From assembly GCA_044349155.1 (NCBI GenBank), contig JBIKRQ010000239.1, positions 1 through 9,752 on the forward strand: a stretch of 9,752 nt of DNA. Direction: 5' to 3'. The position numbers and the translations under genes were made by a program. This DNA is from VGSZ01 sp044349155 (GTDB lineage Bacteria; Myxococcota; UBA727; VGSZ01). Of this stretch, positions 1-6,106 are shown piece by piece (position 1 is the first letter of the stretch; each line of letters opens with the position of its first letter). A model generated the notes under the pieces. That model did not search any database. It was given only the letters and a program-made list of their open reading frames with translations, and was not told the DNA's origin.

Positions 1-704
1 TTGATCTTCAGCGACGGCTTCCCGTCCCACTCACGCAGCGTGATGCTGCCCTTGATGCGCACGTCGGCCCGCTGCACCACCGAGGTGCCGAGGCTGTCGG
101 TGAACATGAAGAGGGCGGGCACGTAGCCGGCCCCTTTGCCCTGTTGGCGCAGCAGGTTCTCGCTCTCGCTGTCGACGAAGATGTCGACCATCGCGACGTC
201 TTCTTCGATGTCGAACACGGTGTCGCGCTCGTCGACAAACGGCTTGTTCGTTTTCTGCGGCGTGGGTTGGGCGGGCTGAAACGGCCCGGTCAAATCGGGC
301 ACGCGCGACCACGTGGTGCGATCGACATCACCGCTGCGAATCGGCGCATCGTCGACGACCACGCCGGCCAGCAGCAGCACCGCACCTTCGTTTTTGCACG
401 ACAGGCCGAGGTCGCCCGCCACCACCACGCGCTCACCGCCTGCGAGCACGCGCTCGGGGACCGCGAACGTGTTGTCGTCGTCGAAGGCGCCAGCAATCAC
501 GTGGCCTGCGGTGCTGATGGGCAGCTCGCCGGCGTTGGCGATCTCGACGAACTCTTCGGGGTTCTTCGAGCAGTTCACCTCGTTGACAACGAGGCGACCC
601 GGCAACGGCTCGGGCTCGGGCACAGGGGCGGGAGGAGGGTCGAGCGGATCGGCGGCACAACCGGCCAACGCAAGCCCAACACACAAGGAAACAATTCGGC
701 GCAT
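1..704 (-). CDS. Lamin-tail + CotH-type surface lipoprotein, C-terminus beyond the window
   Basis: Reading leftwards from ATG at 704-702, the frame stays open to the window edge, giving 234 residues of a longer protein. Residues 1-16 are a lipoprotein signal (lipobox LAGC, lipidated Cys16), followed by a Pro/Glu-rich linker (about 20-36). Residues 37-120 look like a lamin-tail domain, with the family-like opening LVVNEV and EEFVEIANAGELP. Residues about 160-234 match the start of a CotH domain: VPALFMFTDS, then QRADVRIKGS (214-220 region) and WDGKPSLKI at the edge, as in CotH proteins where a basic KG segment and KPS-K follow. CotH proteins are kinase-like; spore-coat CotH phosphorylates coat proteins, but the role of bacterial lipoprotein versions is not established. 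The catalytic residues would lie off-window, so activity cannot be judged. It diverges from the ankyrin gene. The start is fixed by the signal peptide; the Shine-Dalgarno is weak. Domain calls are from motif recognition only. Confidence 0.85.
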   Translation of the reverse strand, partial: MRRIVSLCVGLALAGCAADPLDPPPAPVPEPEPLPGRLVVNEVNCSKNPEEFVEIANAGELPISTAGHVIAGAFDDDNTFAVPERVLAGGERVVVAGDLGLSCKNEGAVLLLAGVVVDDAPIRSGDVDRTTWSRVPDLTGPFQPAQPTPQKTNKPFVDERDTVFDIEEDVAMVDIFVDSESENLLRQQGKGAGYVPALFMFTDSLGTSVVQRADVRIKGSITLREWDGKPSLKI

Positions 705-905
705 CCGCGTTCTGTTCCAGACACCCGGTCCGCCTGCAAGCGTAGATCTGCAGTTTCTCGACGCGTTGTCGTCGACAGACACGTGTCCGCCATGGCGGCG
801 ACACCCCACCTCCTCTGTTCGAAAACCCTTGACACCCACGGCACGATCGCGGGCCGATGTGCGGCGGCACGAAGGCCTGGGGCGTGTGCCTGCTATGAGC
901 GGCCC
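705..905. promoter_or_regulatory. Divergent intergenic region with nested palindromes (putative operator)
   Basis: This 201-nt spacer must hold promoters for both the CotH lipoprotein (-) and the ankyrin protein (+). Two abutting perfect palindromes are seen: GACACGTGTC at 778-787 and CCGCCATGGCGG at 787-798, followed by another GACAC at 800-804. Further GACAC copies start at 720 and 831. TTGACA at 829-834 resembles a sigma-70 -35 box, but no convincing -10 lies 16-18 nt downstream. TGCTATGA at 891-898 resembles an extended -10 and lies 7 nt before the ATG at 906, which would give a nearly leaderless transcript. All functional assignments here are inference. Confidence 0.4.
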
Positions 906-2264
906 ATGAGTTTGCGCGAGTACTGGAACAACTGGCTGCAACACCGCGACGACGCCTTCGTCCACGGCGAGATCGTGCACACCCTCGTGCATGTCTCGCC
1001 GTTTGACGTCGACGATCTGCACTTTGCGCTCGAGCGCGGCATCGACTTCAACGCTGTGCAAGACGGCGGCCTCACCAAAGCGCCGTTGTGGATGTTGATG
1101 CTGCCGCGCCGGTTCGACGTCATCGACGACGTCGACGACCGCAGCGCTGCGGCGTTGACCATGCTCGAGATCGTCGAGAACATCGACTTCGCTGCACGCA
1201 CCGACAAAGGCGACTCGGCGCTGCACGTGCTCGACAAGGGCGCGTCACTCGCGTTGTTCACGGCGCTGGTGTCGCGTGGGTGCGATGTCCATGCGGTGGA
1301 TCGTCATCAACGACCGCTGCTGTTTGCGTGGCTGTCGCGGCCCGACATCGTGCGCGTGCTGCTCGCAGCTGGCGTCGCCATCGACGGCTACGACCGACCT
1401 GTGATGCACCGCCTGCTCGACATGCAGGGCAAGGGCGGTGACGTCGTCGGCGTTGCCGAGCTGCTGCTGGCCGCCGGTGCTTCGCTGGCGCCATGGATGG
1501 ACGCAGGACGCCAGGTCGAAGGCTCGCCACCTGAAACGCTGGTGCAACGCGCATTGCGTTCGGCGAACCCGGAGCTGGTGCCGTGGTTGCTGGCCCACGG
1601 CGTCGACGCCACGGTGCAGGAGCGGCTGCGCTTTGCCGCGAAACGATTCGAAAGCCGTGCCGACGGCGACGAGCTGCTCGCGATTCTCGCCGACGCCCTC
1701 GCGGTCGACGACGAGGCGGCGAACATCCAGCTCTACTGGCAGCTGAAGGTGCTCGCCCATGCGCGCAACAACGAGCGCATCGAGGCTGTTGCTGCCGGCG
1801 AAGAAAGCCTGCGCCGCTTCGGGGTTCACGACGTCATCTTCGATGCGCTCCTGCCCAACTGGCTGCGCGTGCCAGGCAAGCTCGAGCTGGCGTGGTCGAC
1901 GTGGCAGGAGCTGCAGCAGCGCTTCGATCCAAAGGGCGAAGCGGCCGCCAACATCATCGCCCACCTCGTGGTGCTGCACGTCGAGACGAAGCAGCTGCGC
2001 GCCGGACGATCGCTGCTCGCCTACGCCGACGATGCGCGCGGCACGAAGGAGTCGCGGCCCGGCCTGATGGACTTCAACCTCGCCTGCTTGTGCGCCCTCA
2101 CCCATGACGTCGACGGCACCGTGCACCACAGCACCCACGCGTTGGGCAAGGACTACACGGCGAAAGACTTCAACGACGCCGACTTCGACGCCGTGCGCGA
2201 CGAGCCCGCCTTCGCCGAACTGCTGGCCGAGCACGCGCGCAAACGACGACGTCACGAAGACTGA
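906..2264 (+). CDS. Ankyrin-repeat protein with TPR-like C-terminal domain
   Basis: A 452-residue protein with no signal peptide or membrane segment, so probably cytoplasmic. Residues about 36-240 contain degenerate ankyrin repeats: GDSALHVLDKGASLALFTAL at 102-121 followed by SRGCDVHAVD, then LLFAWLSRPDIVRVLLAAG (138-156), VAELLLAAGASL (183-194) and ELVPWLLAHGVDA (223-235). Residues about 270-445 are helical; FNLACLCALTHDVDG (390-404) and DADFDAVRDEPAFAELL (424-440) match the last repeat of TPR proteins, where a conserved NLAC motif is followed by a DPDF...lrddp-F segment. Both modules are protein-protein interaction scaffolds; no catalytic motif is seen and the partner is unknown. The frame is open far upstream, to 144, but that stretch is antisense to the CotH lipoprotein and lacks repeat character, so ATG 906 is chosen. 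That ATG has no Shine-Dalgarno and follows GGCCC. The stop lies 7 nt from that of the convergent M23 gene. Confidence 0.85.
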   Translation: MSLREYWNNWLQHRDDAFVHGEIVHTLVHVSPFDVDDLHFALERGIDFNAVQDGGLTKAPLWMLMLPRRFDVIDDVDDRSAAALTMLEIVENIDFAARTDKGDSALHVLDKGASLALFTALVSRGCDVHAVDRHQRPLLFAWLSRPDIVRVLLAAGVAIDGYDRPVMHRLLDMQGKGGDVVGVAELLLAAGASLAPWMDAGRQVEGSPPETLVQRALRSANPELVPWLLAHGVDATVQERLRFAAKRFESRADGDELLAILADALAVDDEAANIQLYWQLKVLAHARNNERIEAVAAGEESLRRFGVHDVIFDALLPNWLRVPGKLELAWSTWQELQQRFDPKGEAAANIIAHLVVLHVETKQLRAGRSLLAYADDARGTKESRPGLMDFNLACLCALTHDVDGTVHHSTHALGKDYTAKDFNDADFDAVRDEPAFAELLAEHARKRRRHED

Positions 2265-2271
2265 GCGGCGA

Positions 2272-3192
2272 CTACCGCACCACGACCGGCGCCAGGATCG
2301 CGCTGCCGAAGACGCCCGTGGCGTCGTCAACACTGCTGAGGGCCAGGCTGTGAATGCCCGCCACGTCGGGTGAAAAGTCGAGGACGAACGCACCAGCGTC
2401 GTCGACCTCGTCCAACAACTGCGCCTCCACCTCGCCCCCGCCGTAGGGGCTCAGAAAGACCGCGGCGCGCTGGTTGCTGTCGGTGACATGTCCCTCGATG
2501 TGCAGCGTGCCGTCGATGCTGAAGGCGACCACGTCGTTGTCGAGCTCGATGTTGTTGTCGGCAAACAGGTCGCGCGGCAGCGTGCTGCGCGGAAAGCTGC
2601 CTGGGTCGGCAAGCGGCGAATCCACCGCGTCGACGACGTCGTTGGTGTCGGGCACGAGGTCGGGCGCGAAGCACGCCGGCAGGCTCTGCATCGTGGCGTC
2701 GACGACAGCGAAGTGCAGGTGCGGGCCCGAGGTGTAGCCCGAGTTGCCCGACTTCCCGAGCAGTTCGCCGCTGTCGACGGTGTCGCCCACCTCGACCACG
2801 ATCGAGCCCGCCTCCAGGTGCAGGTAGCTGTCGAAGGTGCCGCCGCCGTGGTCGACGACGACAAGGTTGGCTTCTTTGGCCTTGTTGATGTCGTCGCCAC
2901 CATCGAGGAAGCCATCGACCACGAGCACCACGGTCCCGCTGCGCGCCGCAATCACGTCGGTGCCTTTGTCGACGTCGAAGTCGAAGGCGTGGGCGTTGAT
3001 GCCGGTGTGCGAAAACGCGCCGCCGGGCCCCTGACTGACGGTGTAGCTGCCGGGTCGCACGGGCCAGCCGACGGCAACACCACCGCCCGGGCAAGCATCG
3101 TCGACGACGTCACCCGCCCCTGGTGTCACGTCGAAACACCCGGCAGCAGCAACCACAGCACCCAACACGAGCAAGCGACGAGCAACACGCAT
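2272..3192 (-). CDS. M23-family (LytM-like) peptidase lipoprotein
   Basis: A 306-residue lipoprotein precursor: signal peptide 1-18, putative lipidation at Cys19 (AAGC), then an M23 zinc-metallopeptidase-like domain at about 42-168. The segment SHTGINAHAFDFDVDKGT (61-78) matches the variant first zinc site of M23 proteins (His62 or His68, with Asp71), followed by IAARSGTVV. DSYLHL holds His125 and GPHLHF holds His158 and His160, the canonical HxH pair. All metal and catalytic positions seem present, so an active enzyme cleaving peptidoglycan cross-bridges or another glycine-rich peptide is plausible. Family members can also be inactive regulators of amidases. Residues about 200-306 form an extra beta-rich C-terminal domain (DGTLHIEGHVTDSNQ, GAFVLDFSPDVAGIHSLAL), reminiscent of carbohydrate-binding or FN3-like folds but not identified. 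The frame extends upstream to 3579, but the signal peptide fixes ATG 3192, preceded by GGCCC without a Shine-Dalgarno. Confidence 0.9.
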   Translation of the reverse strand: MRVARRLLVLGAVVAAAGCFDVTPGAGDVVDDACPGGGVAVGWPVRPGSYTVSQGPGGAFSHTGINAHAFDFDVDKGTDVIAARSGTVVLVVDGFLDGGDDINKAKEANLVVVDHGGGTFDSYLHLEAGSIVVEVGDTVDSGELLGKSGNSGYTSGPHLHFAVVDATMQSLPACFAPDLVPDTNDVVDAVDSPLADPGSFPRSTLPRDLFADNNIELDNDVVAFSIDGTLHIEGHVTDSNQRAAVFLSPYGGGEVEAQLLDEVDDAGAFVLDFSPDVAGIHSLALSSVDDATGVFGSAILAPVVVR

Positions 3193-3354
3193 GGGCCAAC
3201 CGTGACAGCAACGCGCGCTTCGGCCATCGCCCTCACGTCGGACCTGTGATCTGCGTCGTGTAGGCAGATGTCGGCACATGGAGGCGGCGGGGACCGGCAA
3301 GATCTGTTGGCGGTTTTCTGGCGCTGCCCTGCCCCGTGGCCCCACAGTGGGCCC
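3193..3354. promoter_or_regulatory. Divergent spacer with two dyads
   Basis: This 162-nt spacer separates the M23 lipoprotein (-) from the small ORF (+). ATCTGC at 3249-3254 and GCAGAT at 3264-3269 form a 6-bp dyad with a 9-nt spacer, a possible operator. GGCCCCA at 3338-3344 and TGGGCC at 3348-3353 form an imperfect hairpin ending one base before the small ORF's ATG. No clear -35/-10 pair was recognised for either gene. Confidence 0.3.
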
Positions 3355-3531
3355 ATGCACAACATCGCCGCCGCGTCTGCTCCCCTCGCCGTCCCCGAAT
3401 TCCAGCAGATTGTCGAGGCCTTGTGCCGCTCGGCCAGCGACGAATTCGCCTCTGCGCGCGCCCGTCTCGAGCGCCTGCGCCGCGAAGGCCCCGAGCACAC
3501 CGAGCGCGCGCCGGTCGACCACGATGCCTGA
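3355..3531 (+). CDS. Small hypothetical protein, 58 residues
   Basis: ATG 3355 to TGA 3531 encodes 58 residues. The N-terminal third is Ala-rich. Residues about 14-46 (PEFQQIVEALCRSASDEFA, then SARARLERLRRE) look like an amphipathic, charged helix. There is no signal peptide or membrane segment. Support for coding is moderate: GC-ending codons throughout, start context GGCCCATG identical to three other genes here, and no competing gene on either strand. The frame is open upstream to 3268 but that part looks non-coding. There is no Shine-Dalgarno, and an imperfect hairpin ends one base before the start. Function unknown; it might also be a chance ORF. Confidence 0.5.
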   Translation: MHNIAAASAPLAVPEFQQIVEALCRSASDEFASARARLERLRREGPEHTERAPVDHDA

Positions 3532-3746
3532 ATCAGGCAATACGATTCGGCGTTCGTCTGGTTTCTTTGTACTTTTCAAAGGACCATCTGTCTCGCCTGT
3601 GCTTTCCTGAAGATTGCTTTGGTGTTGATCCTGCGGTACAACGCGCGCAGGGGGCCGCGTTCATGCGCCGTGCTCCACACACCAACTGTTCTTTCAAGCA
3701 CTTGGCGCAGGTCGAGTGGTCAAAGCACGCACCTCAGGGGGACACG
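3532..3746 (+). other. AT-richer spacer upstream of the M48 peptidase
   Basis: This 215-nt stretch has more A/T and more T runs than anything else in the window and no plausible gene. CTTTG at 3565-3569 and CAAAG at 3577-3581 form a small hairpin that could end the small ORF's transcript, though no T tract follows. The promoter of the M48 gene is expected here, but no convincing -35/-10 pair was found. A good Shine-Dalgarno, AGGGGG at 3736-3741, lies 5 nt before ATG 3747 and decides that gene's start. Confidence 0.4.
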
Positions 3747-4760
3747 ATGAACGCACACGCCTACCGAAGCCAAAAAGAGAAGACACTCTTCGTCCTCGCA
3801 GCCATTTTTTCCAGCGTCGTTTGGCTCGCCGTTATTATCTCGATTGTCGGCCTGCTCTACGCACCATTTGTTGCGCTGGCCACCCTGGTTGCCCACGCAC
3901 TTTTCATGGCCCACATCGCCGGCAATGGCGTTCGCCTCGGCTCGCAGCAGCTGCCTGAAGTGTACAAGCGGGTGCAGTCCGCCGCGCACCTGTTGGGCAT
4001 GGAGTCCGTCCCCGAGGTCTACGTCGTGCAGGCCGGCGGCGTGCTCAACGCCTACGCCACCAAGCTGTTGTCGCGGCAGTTTGTGATCCTCAACGCCGAG
4101 ATCGTCGACGCCTGCATGGCCGCCGACGCCAGCGACGACCCCACCCGCAAAACCGCCCTCGACTTCGTCATTGCCCACGAGCTTGGGCACCTGGCCCTCG
4201 GCCACCTCGCCTGGAACGCGTTCTTGCTGCCCGCACAGTTGGTGCCGCTGCTGGGCCCCGCCTACTCGCGCGCCCGCGAATACAGCTGCGATGCCTGCGG
4301 TGCGGCCGTCGTCGACAACCTCGAGACCTCGTCGCGCGCGTTGGCCGTGTTGGCGGCGGGCGGTCATCAGGCGCGCCACATGAACCTCGACGCGTTCGTC
4401 GACCAGCGCCACGACGCTGGCGGCTTCTTCATGGGCTTGTACGAGCTGAACACGTCGCACCCGTACCTGACCAAGCGCATCGCCGCGTTGCGCCAGGCCG
4501 TCCGCCCCGGCAGCGCGCCCGCCCCCGGCCGCAACCCGTTGTCGTACGTGTTCGCCCCGCTCTTCGCGATGATGATGGGCGGCCCCGTCGGTGCGGCCAT
4601 GATCCTCGTGATGTACATGGGCATTTTCGCCGCCATCGCCATCCCGAACTTCCTGAAGTTCCAGGAGCGCGCCCAGGCCGCCAGCCAGGCCCGCAGCGCG
4701 ATCGAGTCCGCGAGCGCCAACACGGCCCTCGGTGAGCCGTCGACAGTCACGGCAGACTGA
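3747..4760 (+). CDS. M48-family membrane zinc metallopeptidase with pilin-like C-terminal segment
   Basis: A 337-residue HtpX-like protease. Two predicted membrane helices lie at about 13-57. The zinc site is HELGH at 144-148, with the third ligand probably Glu178 in REYSCDACG (177-185) and Asp182 supporting it. HPYLTKRIAAL at 238-248 is the usual M48 C-terminal landmark. M48 proteases such as HtpX degrade misfolded or damaged membrane proteins at the inner membrane; that role is inferred from the family. The tail is unusual: after a hydrophobic stretch (about 266-291), residues 292-310 read GIFAAIAIPNFLKFQERAQ, closely resembling the conserved N-terminal helix of type IV pilins, followed by Ala/Ser-rich sequence to 337. 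There is no prepilin-peptidase G-F-T-L-I-E site, so it is probably a membrane anchor rather than a processed pilin. Start ATG 3747 is set by the AGGGGG Shine-Dalgarno. The same frame is open upstream to 3336 but without coding character. A hairpin follows the stop. Confidence 0.92.
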   Translation: MNAHAYRSQKEKTLFVLAAIFSSVVWLAVIISIVGLLYAPFVALATLVAHALFMAHIAGNGVRLGSQQLPEVYKRVQSAAHLLGMESVPEVYVVQAGGVLNAYATKLLSRQFVILNAEIVDACMAADASDDPTRKTALDFVIAHELGHLALGHLAWNAFLLPAQLVPLLGPAYSRAREYSCDACGAAVVDNLETSSRALAVLAAGGHQARHMNLDAFVDQRHDAGGFFMGLYELNTSHPYLTKRIAALRQAVRPGSAPAPGRNPLSYVFAPLFAMMMGGPVGAAMILVMYMGIFAAIAIPNFLKFQERAQAASQARSAIESASANTALGEPSTVTAD

Positions 4761-4769
4761 CGGGTTCGT

Positions 4770-4793
4770 GCGGGTGGGCCTGGTCCCGCCCGC
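4770..4793 (+). terminator. Hairpin after the M48 gene, possible terminator or attenuator
   Basis: GCGGGTGGG (4770-4778) can pair with CCCGCCCGC (4785-4793) across a 6-nt loop: nine pairs including one G-T wobble. It begins 10 nt after the M48 stop codon. No T tract follows, so classical intrinsic termination is uncertain; in high-GC bacteria such stems can still end or stabilise transcripts. Confidence 0.45.
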
Positions 4794-4871
4794 TGCGCGA
4801 TCAGAGCTGAACATCTGAGCAGACACGGGCTGGCAGACCTGCTAGCACGCGGGCTGAACAGGAGATCAGTC

Positions 4872-5351
4872 ATGAACGAAGCCGCCGCCCCCGTCGCCAG
4901 CGAAGAGCTGATGGAGCCCACCCTTTGGAAGAAGTCGGGGTGGACGGCCCGCGTGATCAAAAACGAAGACGACGACGGCTGGGCAGTCGAGATGACCCGC
5001 ATCGGCGACGCCGAGCCCGCCCTCGTCGGCCCGTGGACCATGGGGCGCGACAAGAAGAACCCCAAGCCGCTCAACCCCAAAGACTTCAGCACCCTCGTGA
5101 AAACGGCCAACGAGGTCCTCGAGCGCGCCGTCGCCCACGCCCGGGCCAAGCTGCACAAGAGCCTGTACGTCACGCTGCCCGACGGCACCCGCCTGCGCGT
5201 GCACCTCGACATCATCGCCGACGAAGACGATCCGTCGGCCACCGTCACCGCCTTCGACGACGCCACCAACGCGGAAATCTGGAAGAAGGACGTGCCACCG
5301 AACTTCGCGCTCACCACGAAGTCGGTCATCGCGCTCGCCCCCGCGGCCTGA
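4872..5351 (+). CDS. Conserved-looking hypothetical cytoplasmic protein, 159 residues
   Basis: Not recognised. ATG 4872 is preceded by AGGAGA at 4860-4865 with a 6-nt spacer, a good Shine-Dalgarno that fixes the start. The protein has no signal peptide or membrane segment and is highly charged. A Trp-containing N-terminal half (GWTARVIKNEDDDGWAVEMT, 23-42, then GPWTMGRDKKNPKPLNP) is followed by a helix (about 71-95, ending in ERAVAHARAKLHKSL) and a beta-rich C-terminal half (VTLPDGTRLRVHLDIIADED, 100-119, then SATVTAFDD). No catalytic motif is visible. It lies downstream of the M48 gene on the same strand, but a hairpin and its own ribosome site suggest independent expression. Its stop is only 3 nt from that of the convergent lipoprotein gene, leaving no room for a separate terminator. 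Confidence 0.8.
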   Translation: MNEAAAPVASEELMEPTLWKKSGWTARVIKNEDDDGWAVEMTRIGDAEPALVGPWTMGRDKKNPKPLNPKDFSTLVKTANEVLERAVAHARAKLHKSLYVTLPDGTRLRVHLDIIADEDDPSATVTAFDDATNAEIWKKDVPPNFALTTKSVIALAPAA

Positions 5352-5354
5352 ACG

Positions 5355-6038
5355 TCAGCCGTCGACGACCTTCGTCAGCACCACGCCGTCCACGGTCATC
5401 TGCACCTTGCCGTCGACCACGGCGGCGGGGGCGCTCACCACGAACTTCGTCGTCAGGCCGAACACGCCAGCCTCAAAGCCAGCGGCGGTCACGTTTTGCA
5501 CCTGCACGCCGTTGATGCTGGTACCGCCGCGGCGGTAGTTCAGCGTGCCGTCGGGCGCGATGCGCAACGTCATCTCGCCGCCCACCCACGACCCCACGAG
5601 CGCTTCCAGGGTGCCCGCGGTCGGCAACGTCGCCGGGGGTGCCGCCGGCACGGGCGCAGGTGCTTCGACGGGCGGTGCTGCTTCGAGTGCTGCATCAACA
5701 GCGCTCTGTTTCGTGAGCACCGCGCCGTCGACGGTCATCGTCGTCGTCGAACCGGTGGTCGCGGGCACGGCGTTGATCACGAAGTGCGTCGACAACATGC
5801 CCACGCCCACGTCGAAGCCGGTGCTGCTCAGGTTGCTCAGCGACAGGCCGCTGAGCTTCGACGACGTCGTGCCGGTGCGCTCGTAGTGCACAGTACCCGT
5901 CGGGTCGATGTCGAGCTTGACGTGGTCGCCGCGCCACGAGCCAGCCACCGTCGCCACGTCGAGGGCGGCACCGGGTGGTGGTGGGCTGCTGCAGGCAGCA
6001 AGAGCGACAAGAACAGCAGCGAGGATGGGAGTGCGCAT
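5355..6038 (-). CDS. Lipoprotein with two tandem copies of a beta-rich domain
   Basis: A 227-residue lipoprotein precursor with lipobox LAAC (Cys16). The mature protein has two homologous domains: residues 33-110 and 149-223. Both begin GSW-x-G, continue through a D/I-x-x-x-GT-(V/L)-x-Y-x-R strand, a GF-(D/E)-x-GV turn and a T-x-F-V-(I/V) strand, and end MTVDG-x-VLTK. A Pro/Ala-rich linker (about 117-140) separates them. The GSW...MTVDG-LT pattern recurs, from memory, in short deltaproteobacterial lipoproteins, usually as one copy, so this looks like an internal duplication. The fold may be a small beta-barrel; function is unknown. ATG 6038 is fixed by the signal peptide and preceded by GGCCC rather than a Shine-Dalgarno. 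The gene diverges from the H-NOX gene over a 68-nt spacer. Confidence 0.85.
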   Translation of the reverse strand: MRTPILAAVLVALAACSSPPPPGAALDVATVAGSWRGDHVKLDIDPTGTVHYERTGTTSSKLSGLSLSNLSSTGFDVGVGMLSTHFVINAVPATTGSTTTMTVDGAVLTKQSAVDAALEAAPPVEAPAPVPAAPPATLPTAGTLEALVGSWVGGEMTLRIAPDGTLNYRRGGTSINGVQVQNVTAAGFEAGVFGLTTKFVVSAPAAVVDGKVQMTVDGVVLTKVVDG

Positions 6039-6049
6039 GGGCCACGCTC

Positions 6050-6074
6050 GCTTGAAGTCGGCTGCACGACAAGC
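6050..6074. promoter_or_regulatory. Dyad in the lipoprotein/H-NOX divergent spacer
   Basis: GCTT (6050-6053) and GTCG (6057-6060) pair with CGAC (6067-6070) and AAGC (6071-6074), giving eight pairs with a 3-nt bulge and a 6-nt centre. It sits in the only spacer (6039-6106) between the duplicated-domain lipoprotein and the H-NOX gene, so it could be a shared operator. It does not match the FNR/NnrR-type TTGAT-N4-ATCAA box. Weak evidence. Confidence 0.25.
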
Positions 6075-6106
6075 GGCGATGCAGAAGACGCGGTGGCGCA
6101 GCCTGC

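Noticed and set aside
829..860. Sigma-70 promoter from TTGACA at 829
   Set aside because: No acceptable -10 hexamer at 16-18 nt spacing; kept only as a remark in the spacer annotation.
144..905. N-terminal extension of the ankyrin protein by 254 residues
   Set aside because: The frame is open, but it lies antisense to the CotH lipoprotein gene, whose translation has a lipobox and recognisable domains, and the extension has no domain character.
3720..4826. 368-codon minus-strand open frame antisense to the M48 gene
   Set aside because: Gly/Val/Asp-rich shadow frame; the opposite strand encodes HELGH and all M48 landmarks with a Shine-Dalgarno.
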